NCBI GenBank assembly: GCA_002495055.1
Contig: DADR01000067.1
Span: forward strand, 62,001 to 126,000
From: Methanoregula sp. UBA247
GTDB taxonomy: Archaea; Halobacteriota; Methanomicrobia; Methanomicrobiales; Methanospirillaceae
Direction of reading: 5' to 3'
DNA: 64,000 bases
A program made the translations under genes and the position numbers. Below the pieces are notes generated by a model that had not been told where the DNA came from, did no database searches, and saw nothing but the letters and a program-made list of their open reading frames with translations. Of this stretch, positions 14,840 through 23,472 are shown piece after piece. Position 1 is the stretch's first letter. Each line of letters begins with the position of its first letter.

Positions 14840-14858
14840 GGTAACTTAAATATTCCGT
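14840..14858 (+). repeat. candidate right attachment site (attR)
   Basis: GGTAACTTAAATATTCCGT, one mismatch to 3679-3697. It lies between the integrase start (14821) and the rqcH start (14887) and overlaps the probable TATA box of rqcH (CTTAAATAT, about 36 bases before the ATG). Insertion at a promoter rather than a tRNA is less usual. Confidence 0.45.
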
Positions 14859-14886
14859 ATAAACACATTATCAATTTGGTACACAC

Positions 14887-16782
14887 ATGGCGTCAGAACA
14901 GGGAATGAGCGGAATCGATGTTAAGGCCATTACCTCAGAATTGGCCACAAAGCTACCGCTCTGGATAGACAAGGTCTACCAGTATGAAACACGAACACTG
15001 AGTATCCGGCTGAATGGTGAAAATAAAGCACGATACCAGATGATTATCGAAGCAGGAAGAAGAGCTCATCTGGTAAAAGACCTGCCGGAACCCCCAAAAA
15101 ATCCCCCGCAGTTTGCCATGTTTCTGCGTAAGTACCTGTCCGGAGGAAAAGTGCTCGCCATTCACCAGCACGGTCTTGAACGCATCCTTATTTTTGATAT
15201 CGGGAAAGGCAATCTCATCTATCGGCTTATTATTGAACTGTTTGATGAAGGAAATATTATACTCACTGACGAGAACTATACGATCATCAAGCCTCTCCGG
15301 CACCACCGGTTTAAGGATCGGGAAATTATTCCCCATGCCCTCTATACCCTTGGAGCAACAGATCCCACTGCGTCACTTGAAAACCTGTCATCAGCAATCA
15401 GGAATGATGATCGTGACCTTGTCCGGAGCCTTGCGATTGGCTGTATGCTTGGGGGCATGTATGCAGAGTATATCTGTCTGAAGGCAGGCCTTGACAAATC
15501 ACTGCCTGCCAGTCAGGTAAATCCTGAAACAATTTTTACTGCAGTGCAGGATCTTTTTATTCAGGTTGTGCAGACACCAAAACCGGTAATCTATGAAAAA
15601 CACTGCGAACCAATCGATATTCGGGACAAAAATGATGTACAGTATTTTTCAACATTCTCAGAAGCCCTTGAAGCATTTTATCCGCTGACGAAAGCTGAAA
15701 GAAAAACCGCTGATGCAAAATCAAAGCTTACCAAGGAAGAGCGGATCTTAAAATACCAGAAATCAGCGATAAGGAAATTCGATGAAAAGATCGAAAAGAC
15801 AGAAGCAGTTGTTGCCGCGATTTATGAAAATTATGCGTTCGTGTCACAGGTAATCAGTTCACTGGATCGTGCAAGTAAAACGCATTCATGGCAGGACATA
15901 GAGAAAATTACCCGGCAGAGCAATTCACCTGAAGCCCAAAAAATCATCGCATTCTATCCTGAAGATGCGGCAGTTGAAATCGATATAGGCAAACGGATAA
16001 AAATTTTTGTCCATGAAGGAATCGAGCAGAACGCGGGCAGATACTATGACGTGATTAAAAAATTCCGGAAGAAAAAAGAGGGGGCACTCAAAGCGATGAA
16101 AACTGCCCCCCCCAAGAAAAAAGAGGTGCGCAGGGAATTTGTTTTCATGAAGAAGTTGTGGTATCACCGTTTCCGCTGGTTTATTACAAGTGACGGGGTT
16201 GTAGTGCTGGGCGGTCGGGATGCATCGCAGAACGAGGAACTGGTCAAAAAATACATGGGTGGGCAGGACCTGTTTGTTCATGCCGATGTTCACGGTGCCA
16301 GTGTCATTATTGTCAAAGGCAAAACAGAGCACATGGATGAGGTAGCACAGTTCGCTGCATCCTATTCCGGGGCGTGGCGGAGCGGGCACTTCTCTGCGGA
16401 TGTGTACAGTGCGCTTCCCTCACAGGTTAGTAAGACCCCAGAATCCGGTGAATTTATCTCCCGTGGTTCATTTATTGTCCGCGGGGAGCGTACCTATTAC
16501 CGGAATATACCACTGGCAATTGGTATCGGTCTCATGCTTGATCCACATGCAGCGGTTATTGGTGGCCCGCCTTCTGCAATCAAAGAAAAAACAAAAACCT
16601 TTGTCGAACTCAAACCCGGACAGTACGAACCCAATGATGTAGCAAAAAAAGTATTGCGTATCCTCAAACAAAACGTTTCTGAAGAGGAAGAAAAAGTACT
16701 CAAAGGTATCCTGAACACTACGTATGTTGCGGCATTCGTACCGCCCGGTGGTTCCGATATCGTGGGACACCATGAAAGCTGA
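14887..16782 (+). CDS. rqcH: RqcH/NEMF ribosome quality-control protein
   Basis: 631 residues with the NEMF family plan: an NFACT-N domain from MSGIDVKAITSELA, a helical coiled-coil middle (about 275-400) and an NFACT-R domain (KLWYHRFRWFITSDGVVVLG, then GGQDLFVHADVHGASVIIVK). In bacteria and archaea the protein binds obstructed large subunits and adds C-terminal tails to stalled chains. The next gene, pelota, starts inside its last codons, so the two are translated together. The probable promoter overlaps the right att repeat. Confidence 0.93.
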   Translation: MASEQGMSGIDVKAITSELATKLPLWIDKVYQYETRTLSIRLNGENKARYQMIIEAGRRAHLVKDLPEPPKNPPQFAMFLRKYLSGGKVLAIHQHGLERILIFDIGKGNLIYRLIIELFDEGNIILTDENYTIIKPLRHHRFKDREIIPHALYTLGATDPTASLENLSSAIRNDDRDLVRSLAIGCMLGGMYAEYICLKAGLDKSLPASQVNPETIFTAVQDLFIQVVQTPKPVIYEKHCEPIDIRDKNDVQYFSTFSEALEAFYPLTKAERKTADAKSKLTKEERILKYQKSAIRKFDEKIEKTEAVVAAIYENYAFVSQVISSLDRASKTHSWQDIEKITRQSNSPEAQKIIAFYPEDAAVEIDIGKRIKIFVHEGIEQNAGRYYDVIKKFRKKKEGALKAMKTAPPKKKEVRREFVFMKKLWYHRFRWFITSDGVVVLGGRDASQNEELVKKYMGGQDLFVHADVHGASVIIVKGKTEHMDEVAQFAASYSGAWRSGHFSADVYSALPSQVSKTPESGEFISRGSFIVRGERTYYRNIPLAIGIGLMLDPHAAVIGGPPSAIKEKTKTFVELKPGQYEPNDVAKKVLRILKQNVSEEEEKVLKGILNTTYVAAFVPPGGSDIVGHHES

Positions 16783-17800
16783 ATATGGGGAATTAAAGGA
16801 CAGGTATGGCGAAATCCGGTTATTCCCGGAGAGTATTGATGATCTCTGGCATCTCCAGCACCTCATCGGTGCCGGTGATCTGGTTTTTGCCACAACGTTC
16901 CGGAGTGTGGACACCGCTTCGGATAAAATCAGGCCGGAGAAGACAGAGAAGAGACCGGTCCGGCTGGGGGTGAGGATAGACCGTGTCGAGTTTTCCGAAC
17001 ATGGCGTCCGCCTCCGCCTTACCGGCATCATTGAGCATGGCGTTGATACCGGTGCATATCACACAATCAATACTGAAACCGGTTTTGAAATATCAGTAAT
17101 CAAACAATGGCGGCCAATCGATCTCGAACGGATAGAGAGAGCGGTCAAGGCATCAGTTTATGGCGTGATTCATATTCTGACCATTGAGGAAGGGGAAGCT
17201 GAACTTTTCCGGTTACGGCAATATGGCCCGGAAAGTGTGATATCAATCATGTCCGGAAGTGGCAAGGGTTCAGATACTGATTCCCGTGCTGCTTTTTTTG
17301 GACAGATTCTCACGGTTATTGCTGATATTTCCGGTCCGCTCATCATTGCCGGTCCCGGGTTTATCAAGGATGATTTTTTACAATTTGCCAGGAACCGTTC
17401 CAGCAGAAGTGCAGACCGGGCAATTGTTGTCGAGACCCGGCGGATCGGGAGAGGAGCAGTACAGGACGTGATAGGTAAGGGAGCACTTGATAAGCTGATA
17501 GACGACATCCAGCTTTTTCGGGAAGTAAAAATGATGGATGATGTGCTTCTCAGGATATCGCAGGATGGTGCTGTGGCGTATGGGGTCCATGAAGTAACAG
17601 AAGCTGTTGACCTCGGTGCTGTTGAGCAGGTGCTTATCGCTGATACTCTCCTGCGTGATGAGACAATCACCAGAATTATCGAAAAAGCAGAGGCCATGCG
17701 GGCAACCATTGTTATTCTCTCGTCGGCTTTTGAACCGGGAGAACGGCTGATCGCACTTGGCGGAATTGCTGCGTTGCTCCGGTACCGGCTTGTCAAATGA
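16772..17800 (+). CDS. pelA: Pelota/Dom34 ribosome rescue factor
   Basis: 342 residues starting MKAEYGELKDRYGEIRLFPE. The N-terminal Sm-like domain (about 1-130) is followed by the central (about 131-245) and C-terminal eRF1-like domains. There is no GGQ motif, as expected for Pelota. With ABCE1 it splits stalled ribosomes. I chose the ATG at 16772, which overlaps the rqcH stop by 11 bases with a GGTGG site upstream; the frame is open from 16724 but that part overlaps rqcH. Confidence 0.93.
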   Translation: MKAEYGELKDRYGEIRLFPESIDDLWHLQHLIGAGDLVFATTFRSVDTASDKIRPEKTEKRPVRLGVRIDRVEFSEHGVRLRLTGIIEHGVDTGAYHTINTETGFEISVIKQWRPIDLERIERAVKASVYGVIHILTIEEGEAELFRLRQYGPESVISIMSGSGKGSDTDSRAAFFGQILTVIADISGPLIIAGPGFIKDDFLQFARNRSSRSADRAIVVETRRIGRGAVQDVIGKGALDKLIDDIQLFREVKMMDDVLLRISQDGAVAYGVHEVTEAVDLGAVEQVLIADTLLRDETITRIIEKAEAMRATIVILSSAFEPGERLIALGGIAALLRYRLVK

Positions 17801-17919
17801 TAAAGGGAGATTATAATAAAAAAATCAACAGGTCATGGCATATCCATGATGGATTAAACATCTCTCTGTTTTTAAAAAAAGTAAAATAAGAAGGTTAGAA
17901 AATATCTATCCCGCTCTCC

Positions 17920-18984
17920 TCAGGCCTTTACCTCAAATCCATTGGTCAGAGTCCGGGTTGTGCCATCGGGATTTATCACAACAACTGTCCAGGTTCCTTT
18001 TGATCCTTCTGGGATCGTGAACCAGGCAGTAACTTTTGTTTCGCTATCCCACCGCACATTTCTTGCAGTAATGAGTGTTCTCGAACCCGTGCTCTTTGTC
18101 AGTTGCACCTTGAGATTACCGGACTGGAAACCTGAACCAGTGATGGTCATTATTACATCGTTTCCTATGGTAAACGTCGGTGAAACACTGATTCCTTCTG
18201 AATCTGATTGTGTAGTTGTTGAGGTACCAACGGCTGATTTCACACTGAATATATAGGCATATTTCACGAACTGGCCATCAGTGTTCGTGATGACAACATC
18301 CCACGCACCCGGGGTCGAATTCGCCGGTATTACAAACTTACACGTCATCAGGGTTGGAGACTGAACATCCACATTTGTCGCCGTTATGTTTGGATTGTCA
18401 GCGTTCGTCAGTTGCACAATAGCACCGGATTTGAAATTGGTGCCCGTGAGTGAGGTTATGGTAACTGTGGTTCCGGCAGTGCCCTCATCAGGTACAATTT
18501 TCTTGAAGGTAGGTTTACCGGTCGGCGAGACGGTCGTTGTGGTTGATGTTTTTGTGGATGATGTCGTTGATGTCGGAGTTGCAGTGGTCACATGGGTCCG
18601 GACAGGAACCAGAGAAGGCGTAACTGTTGCGACCTTTTGGGTATAAATCCGGTCGGTTAATACTCTTGACACTTTTTCAGTATTCTTATTCACGCGGTAA
18701 CCCCAGCTCCCGTCGGCATTGGGGTAGATAAACGCACGTTCATACTTATCAGTGGAAGAATTGTAACCGATAATCAGTAAAGCTGTCTGGGCAGGATCTT
18801 GTGGATTTTTAATCACATCTCCCGCGGAATACGGGGCAGTGGATGACGGTCCGGTAGTCGACACGGTTGCCGGAGTTGTCGCATTCGACGCACTTGTATC
18901 CTCAGAACAACCGGCAAGGAATACAAACAGGATCAGCAAGGAAATGAGCAGGGAAATTTTTTTTATTCCGGTTTTCATGTACAT
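17920..18984 (-). CDS. lipoprotein with IPT/TIG-like domains
   Basis: 354 residues. A signal peptide with lipobox LAGC (Cys26) leads to a Thr/Ser-rich region, an N-terminal domain (about 50-115), a second Thr/Ser linker and two IPT/TIG-like Ig folds (about 155-250 and 262-352), each with an xGTxFxSG or SGFQSGN turn. It would be anchored outside the cell membrane. The start may be the Met at position 3. T-rich sequence around 17869-17883 may end convergent transcripts. Ligand unknown. Confidence 0.8.
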   Translation of the reverse strand: MYMKTGIKKISLLISLLILFVFLAGCSEDTSASNATTPATVSTTGPSSTAPYSAGDVIKNPQDPAQTALLIIGYNSSTDKYERAFIYPNADGSWGYRVNKNTEKVSRVLTDRIYTQKVATVTPSLVPVRTHVTTATPTSTTSSTKTSTTTTVSPTGKPTFKKIVPDEGTAGTTVTITSLTGTNFKSGAIVQLTNADNPNITATNVDVQSPTLMTCKFVIPANSTPGAWDVVITNTDGQFVKYAYIFSVKSAVGTSTTTQSDSEGISVSPTFTIGNDVIMTITGSGFQSGNLKVQLTKSTGSRTLITARNVRWDSETKVTAWFTIPEGSKGTWTVVVINPDGTTRTLTNGFEVKA

Positions 18985-19087
18985 GCATTACAGCGGACAG
19001 TATTTTAAAAAATCGTTTTACACCAGTGGTTAAAATCGTTGGCAAAAACCAAAATTTTAGCGATGTTTTAATAAAAAAACGTGAAGT

Positions 19088-19765
19088 TTATTCCTCTTTC
19101 TTTTCCGGCCGCTTGAAAGTTTCAACAAGAGTGATATCTGAAAGATCGCTGATCAACTCAAAGCCTTCATGGATGATCCTGCCCCGCCAGAGAAGCCACC
19201 GTCGATCATAGTTGATACCCGGGGGAAGCGTAATAATTGCCTTACCCTCATCCAACGCAATCTCCATTTCCCGTCCGGCATACAACCGGACGAGGCCTTT
19301 AAGCTGATCGAGCGGATCAGAAACTTCCTCTTCAATGGTATAGTGGTATGAAAGCGTTTGTCCCGCGAGCGGAGGATTGAAATCAACAATTACCTTCGAA
19401 CCGATGACATCAACAACCGTCCCTTCGCCCATTTCATCCATCTTTACGGGCATACCGCGGGTCGGTTTTTCCTTAAACTGGTTCTTGGGGAACGACTGTA
19501 TGCGTTTCGGGTCGCGGTCTCCGAATGCCTTTTCCGGTGTGACAACAACATCACCCGCATCACCAATATTCTTACCAACAAGTTCCTCATCCAGGCCAAG
19601 GATTACATGTTTCTGACCGACACAAATCGTAACCGGGCCGTAAATGGCATTCGGACTGTGGATTCCTGCAGATTTCGCTTCTGCAGCCTCGGTTGTATCA
19701 AAAATCGATCCGTTAACACTGCCCGAATAGCTCAGTTTAATAAAATCTCCATTTTTTATAACCAT
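19088..19765 (-). CDS. FKBP-type peptidyl-prolyl isomerase (SlyD-like)
   Basis: 225 residues. The N-terminal FKBP domain begins KNGDFIKLSYSGSVNGSIFD and is interrupted by an insert-in-flap chaperone domain as in SlyD and archaeal long FKBPs (KAFGDRDPKRIQSFPK, then VDFNPPLAGQTLSY). A C-terminal extension of about 80 residues is typical of the methanogen form. A cytoplasmic folding helper. It diverges from the CYTH gene at 19821. Confidence 0.92.
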   Translation of the reverse strand: MVIKNGDFIKLSYSGSVNGSIFDTTEAAEAKSAGIHSPNAIYGPVTICVGQKHVILGLDEELVGKNIGDAGDVVVTPEKAFGDRDPKRIQSFPKNQFKEKPTRGMPVKMDEMGEGTVVDVIGSKVIVDFNPPLAGQTLSYHYTIEEEVSDPLDQLKGLVRLYAGREMEIALDEGKAIITLPPGINYDRRWLLWRGRIIHEGFELISDLSDITLVETFKRPEKKEE

Positions 19766-19820
19766 AATTCACCTGACTATATTAAGTTGCAACGAAAACA
19801 GATAAACGTGTGGCATACTC

Positions 19821-20363
19821 ATGCTTGAAATCGAATTAAAAGTCAGGATTTCGTCGCTCGATCCTATACGCCAACAATTAATCAGGCTCAATGCACGATC
19901 ATGCGGCAGGATACATGAACACGATATCTATTATAATGCACCCCACCGCGATTTTGGCGTGACCGATGAAGCCATTCGGGTGAGATATACCAATGATCAT
20001 GCTGTAGTCACCTACAAAGGAGCAAAAATCAAAGCAGCGGGTCTCAAGGCACGTGAAGAACTCAACACTGCAGTTGAATCCGGGGAGGTTTTTGAACAGA
20101 TGCTCGACCGGCTCGGTTTCACAAAAGCAGCTGAAGTCAACAAGTGGCGGGAGAACTACCGGTATAAGAACGCGGCGATTTCTCTGGATTCCGTAGATGA
20201 ACTCGGAACGTTTGCAGAGATCGAAATAATGGCAGAAAATGAGGATTCCGACATCTCTGCACAAATCGAAAAGATTTCAAAAGAGATTGGCACACAAGGT
20301 GAGCCTATCCTCACCTCGTACCTTGAACTGCTGCTGCTTAAACGGTCAGAAGTTCAACCTTGA
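19821..20363 (+). CDS. CYTH domain protein (class IV adenylate cyclase-like)
   Basis: 180 residues with the EIELK signature near the N-terminus and alternating acidic/basic strands (IRVRYTNDHAVVTYKG, ISLDSVDELGTFAEIEIMAE) that build the triphosphate tunnel. Archaeal members may be adenylate cyclase or triphosphatase enzymes; the substrate cannot be told from sequence. The 3' end overlaps the convergent phosphoesterase gene by 26 bases. Confidence 0.88.
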   Translation: MLEIELKVRISSLDPIRQQLIRLNARSCGRIHEHDIYYNAPHRDFGVTDEAIRVRYTNDHAVVTYKGAKIKAAGLKAREELNTAVESGEVFEQMLDRLGFTKAAEVNKWRENYRYKNAAISLDSVDELGTFAEIEIMAENEDSDISAQIEKISKEIGTQGEPILTSYLELLLLKRSEVQP

Positions 20364-20979
20364 TATCCCGTGAATCTGTTCCAAAGTGGAGCATTGCACA
20401 ATAGCCATCCATTGCGGCACCGGGATTAACAACTTTAACACCGTCAATGTCCATGACTCCGCGCTGTTCATGTATATGAGCGCAGCAGACAAGATCAAAG
20501 GACTTCATGTGTCGCCGAATACTCTGGCTGCCTACATGTTCACCATTTATCTTATCGAGCGTCTCATAGGGCGGCGCGTGGGTAAGGAGAACGTTATGAA
20601 CGGTCTTTTCCATCTTTGACATTGCACGATGTAATACGTCATCTATCTGCTTGTCAGTCAACTCAAACGGGGTTCCGAACGGTGTGGGATTAGATCCGCC
20701 AATACCTACAATCGTCACCTTTCCCAGATTAATCTGGGAACCATGGAGACAAACCGTGTCAGAGTGTTCGAGTGTTTCGATGATCTCACGCGGGTCGCAG
20801 TTGCCGGGCACTGCAAAACACGGCACATCGATGCGTGATAACACATCATCGACCGTGTCAACCGGACCCATATTGGTGATATCGCCTGCAATAAATACCG
20901 CTTCCGGATTCAAATCCAGAAATGAATCAATTTTACCGAATTGACCATGGAGATCTGCTATCAATAGCACATCTTTCAT
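20338..20979 (-). CDS. calcineurin-like metallophosphoesterase
   Basis: 213 residues. Metal-binding motifs are visible: ADLHG (residues 8-12), AGDITNMG (about 31-38), GNCD (59-62), and later LLTHAPP and AHIH. The form fits small YfcE-type archaeal phosphodiesterases. Its start overlaps the stop of the upstream radical SAM gene by ATGA, so the two form an operon. Confidence 0.9.
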   Translation of the reverse strand: MKDVLLIADLHGQFGKIDSFLDLNPEAVFIAGDITNMGPVDTVDDVLSRIDVPCFAVPGNCDPREIIETLEHSDTVCLHGSQINLGKVTIVGIGGSNPTPFGTPFELTDKQIDDVLHRAMSKMEKTVHNVLLTHAPPYETLDKINGEHVGSQSIRRHMKSFDLVCCAHIHEQRGVMDIDGVKVVNPGAAMDGYCAMLHFGTDSRDIKVELLTV

Positions 20980-22094
20980 GGTATATCATTTGAAGGGCGT
21001 CTAAAAAACCTTATCTCAGGATCATGCCACGAGCCGGTCAATTTACCCGATAAAGCGAGTTTTCCACAGATTTTTTCAGTTTCCGGCAGGAGTGATCGCG
21101 CGTTGGTACCAGCAAGTGGTGTTCCTGGAAGAGGCATAAACCGGTGCAGATGAACTTGTCCGTACCGTGCGACCCACTGTATCAGATCCAGGGTCAGACC
21201 CTGATCCTCGTCAGTCTCGAACGGGATCCCGACAATAAAGTCTACAACGGGGGTGATCGAATACTCTTTGCAGAGTTCCACGGCAAGGATAACATCTTCA
21301 ACGGTATGTCCCCGGTTGAGGCTTTCCAGCACCGTATCACTACCCGATTGGGCACCGAAATGCAGTTTTGTATTCGAACAGTACCGTTCCAGAAGAAAAA
21401 GCGATTCTTCGCAGATGAATTCCGGCCTCACCTCGCTGGGAAATGTACCGAAATAGATCGAATTTTTCAGGCGCGAGAACAGCTTTTCAATTTTTGCATA
21501 TCTTGGATGAATTCCGTCAGAGCCATATGCAAAAGCGTTCGGTGAAACAAACCGTGCATGCTCGTACCTGTTTGCATATTCAGCTATAGCATCAATTGAA
21601 CGGTGACGCATACAGTGACCAAAAATCTGGGGTGTCTGGCAATACCCACAGGAAAACGGACATCCCCGGGAAATTTCAACAAACCCCTGCGTCTGCGAAA
21701 ATGCAGGATATCCATCGAGAAATATGCAGGTATCTGCCGGCCTGAAATAATCAACAGTGGCGACTCCGGGAATTTTCGCATCAATACCACGTTCAATTTT
21801 ATCGAGCAGACGAGGAAGGGTGAATTCTCCTTCACCGATAATCACGTAATCAGCATATTCTGCTACCTGCCGCGGACACGCAGATGCATGCGGACCTCCA
21901 ACAATGGTAATGGATTCTGAAGAGGAAATCTCATCACGGTACTCTGATTCGTTAATAGTGTTCAGACTGTAACAGGTGATATCGTCTGCAGGTCGGTCGA
22001 CAGGATGGAGAATAAACCCATCCTGCTCGCATGCCGCAGACAGCACTGCATATGAGTTTCGTGCTGCATGGATCAGCCGCCAGTTCACTTCCAT
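20976..22094 (-). CDS. B12-binding/radical SAM protein (MJ1487-like)
   Basis: 372 residues. The first part (about 1-125) is a reduced cobalamin-binding-type domain with VGGPHASACP and a GEGEFTLPRLL end. The radical SAM core has the cluster motif RGCPFSCGYCQTP, then GAQSGSD and GIPFETDEDQ elements. It resembles the methanogen MJ_1487 family; substrate unknown. It is followed by the phosphoesterase with a 4-base overlap. Confidence 0.85.
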   Translation of the reverse strand: MEVNWRLIHAARNSYAVLSAACEQDGFILHPVDRPADDITCYSLNTINESEYRDEISSSESITIVGGPHASACPRQVAEYADYVIIGEGEFTLPRLLDKIERGIDAKIPGVATVDYFRPADTCIFLDGYPAFSQTQGFVEISRGCPFSCGYCQTPQIFGHCMRHRSIDAIAEYANRYEHARFVSPNAFAYGSDGIHPRYAKIEKLFSRLKNSIYFGTFPSEVRPEFICEESLFLLERYCSNTKLHFGAQSGSDTVLESLNRGHTVEDVILAVELCKEYSITPVVDFIVGIPFETDEDQGLTLDLIQWVARYGQVHLHRFMPLPGTPLAGTNARSLLPETEKICGKLALSGKLTGSWHDPEIRFFRRPSNDIP

Positions 22095-22148
22095 AAAGTT
22101 TACCGGGTAAAAAAACAGAGAAGGTAATACCTTTTCACTTGTGAATTA

Positions 22149-22634
22149 TCAACGTGAGCGGTATTCACGCAGGACATCCACGACCTTGTAGGTCTGAGCC
22201 TGGTTTGTAGTTACCCATACCTCGATTCGATCCACCTGGCCTCTCTCGGATCCTGTTCCCCGGGTTCCCTGAAGTTCCACTTCATCCCCTTTGTTTGTCC
22301 CAACCGTAGCAGTCTGGATTGAACCGTCAGCCCGCGTCAGTGTTATATCAACTTTTTTTATGCTGTTCATCCCGGATCCACCCTGGAAGATGACCGGAAT
22401 ATTACCAAGGTAATCTTTTTCTCCGACATCTATAGTGACCAGGTTGAAATTTGGCAGCACATCGGTAGGTACCGTGGTAAGAGTCCCCGAAGGTACACCT
22501 GATCCGCCAGTTGTGGCAGGTATTCCCGTAGTCGGAGTAGTTGCAACCGGGGAAGCCGGGGAACCTGTGCATCCTGCCAGTGCTATTGCAACACAGAGAA
22601 AAATCAGTGCCGGGGTTGTCATGCTGAACTGCAT
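22149..22634 (-). CDS. lipoprotein of unknown function
   Basis: 161 residues. A signal peptide ends in LAGC (lipobox Cys22), followed by a Thr/Gly/Pro-rich linker (about 23-60) and a beta-rich domain with KVDITLTRADGSIQ and an ERGQVDRIEVWV segment. Likely a membrane-anchored surface protein. No known ligand. Confidence 0.75.
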   Translation of the reverse strand: MQFSMTTPALIFLCVAIALAGCTGSPASPVATTPTTGIPATTGGSGVPSGTLTTVPTDVLPNFNLVTIDVGEKDYLGNIPVIFQGGSGMNSIKKVDITLTRADGSIQTATVGTNKGDEVELQGTRGTGSERGQVDRIEVWVTTNQAQTYKVVDVLREYRSR

Positions 22635-22815
22635 ACCAGAAAATGCGAGCTGGTGTTATATCATGTTTTTGTTTGTTGCCGGAACTACCATTAAACTTTT
22701 TTTATCAGGAAACAGGGTGGTTTTTCCCTTTTTATCGATATACTTATAAGCAGTCACAGAGATCGTTTTTTATCAGAATGCGATTATATCGTAATCTGAA
22801 TTAAGGAGTAAACAC

Positions 22816-23148
22816 ATGGCTGAAGAAAAGAAAGCAGAAAAAAAGGGAATGGTGGGGGAATTTATGGATTTCCTCATGAAATACCAGGTCATTGGTCTTG
22901 CAGTTGCCTTTATTATTGGTGCAGCTGCAACAAAAATGGTAACGGCTGCTGTCAATGACATCATCATGCCGATTATTTCCGTGCTCATCCCCGGAGGAGA
23001 CTGGAAGAAAACAGAGTTAGTGCTGGGTCCGGTAAAATTTCTGGTCGGTGATTTTGTTGGTGCCATTATAGATTTCATTATCATTGCAATCGTTGTATTC
23101 CTCATTGTAAAATTTATGATGAAAGAGGATGCAACAAAAAAGATTTGA
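22816..23148 (+). CDS. mscL: large-conductance mechanosensitive channel MscL
   Basis: 110 residues with the MscL plan: a charged N-terminus, GEFMDFLMKYQVIGLAVAFI leading into the pore helix, a short periplasmic loop (GGDWKKTELVLG) and the second helix with a Lys-rich tail. It is shorter than bacterial MscL, with a reduced loop and C-terminal bundle. It acts as an osmotic safety valve. AAGGAG precedes the ATG. Confidence 0.85.
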   Translation: MAEEKKAEKKGMVGEFMDFLMKYQVIGLAVAFIIGAAATKMVTAAVNDIIMPIISVLIPGGDWKKTELVLGPVKFLVGDFVGAIIDFIIIAIVVFLIVKFMMKEDATKKI

Positions 23149-23150
23149 AG

Positions 23151-23178
23151 ATTTTTTACTTTTTTTTTTAAATTTTCC
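23151..23178 (+). terminator. T-rich terminator after mscL
   Basis: Two long T runs follow the stop codon directly, the usual archaeal intrinsic terminator. The gap from here to 23472 shows no further gene. Confidence 0.45.
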
Positions 23179-23472
23179 ATTTGTCAAAAAACCAATAATT
23201 TTATCTGTCGACGACGGTTTTGATGTATTTTTAAAAAAAATCCCTTTTTATTGACGGGCACGGCTATCTCGTGACAGATGAGGAAGGATAATTTCCTGTT
23301 CTTATACTTTTTCTGCAGCTAGTATTCCTTCCTGATAATCGTTGACGGAATTGATGTCGGTTCCAGGCCTATAACAATCTCTATAATGGCAACCAACAAC
23401 AAATATGAACCACAAACTTAATTCCTGGATCAGGTAATGCGGCAACTCCAGCTTCCCAATAAAAGGTGTATC

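Larger units (their letters stand above)
3679..14858. mobile_element. integrated element (provirus or integrative plasmid), ~11.2 kb
   Basis: Bounded by an imperfect 19-bp direct repeat (3679-3697 and 14840-14858). The element contains a tyrosine integrase at its right end, a family A DNA polymerase, a DNA adenine methylase, RHH, AbrB, winged-helix and zinc-finger proteins, and at least six tiny membrane proteins. Nearly all genes run right to left with 1-17 bp overlaps. Flanking genes are housekeeping (EMC6-like/ABCE1 and RqcH/Pelota). I see no major capsid, terminase or portal gene, so it could be a small membrane-type virus, a defective provirus or a plasmid. Confidence 0.8.
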
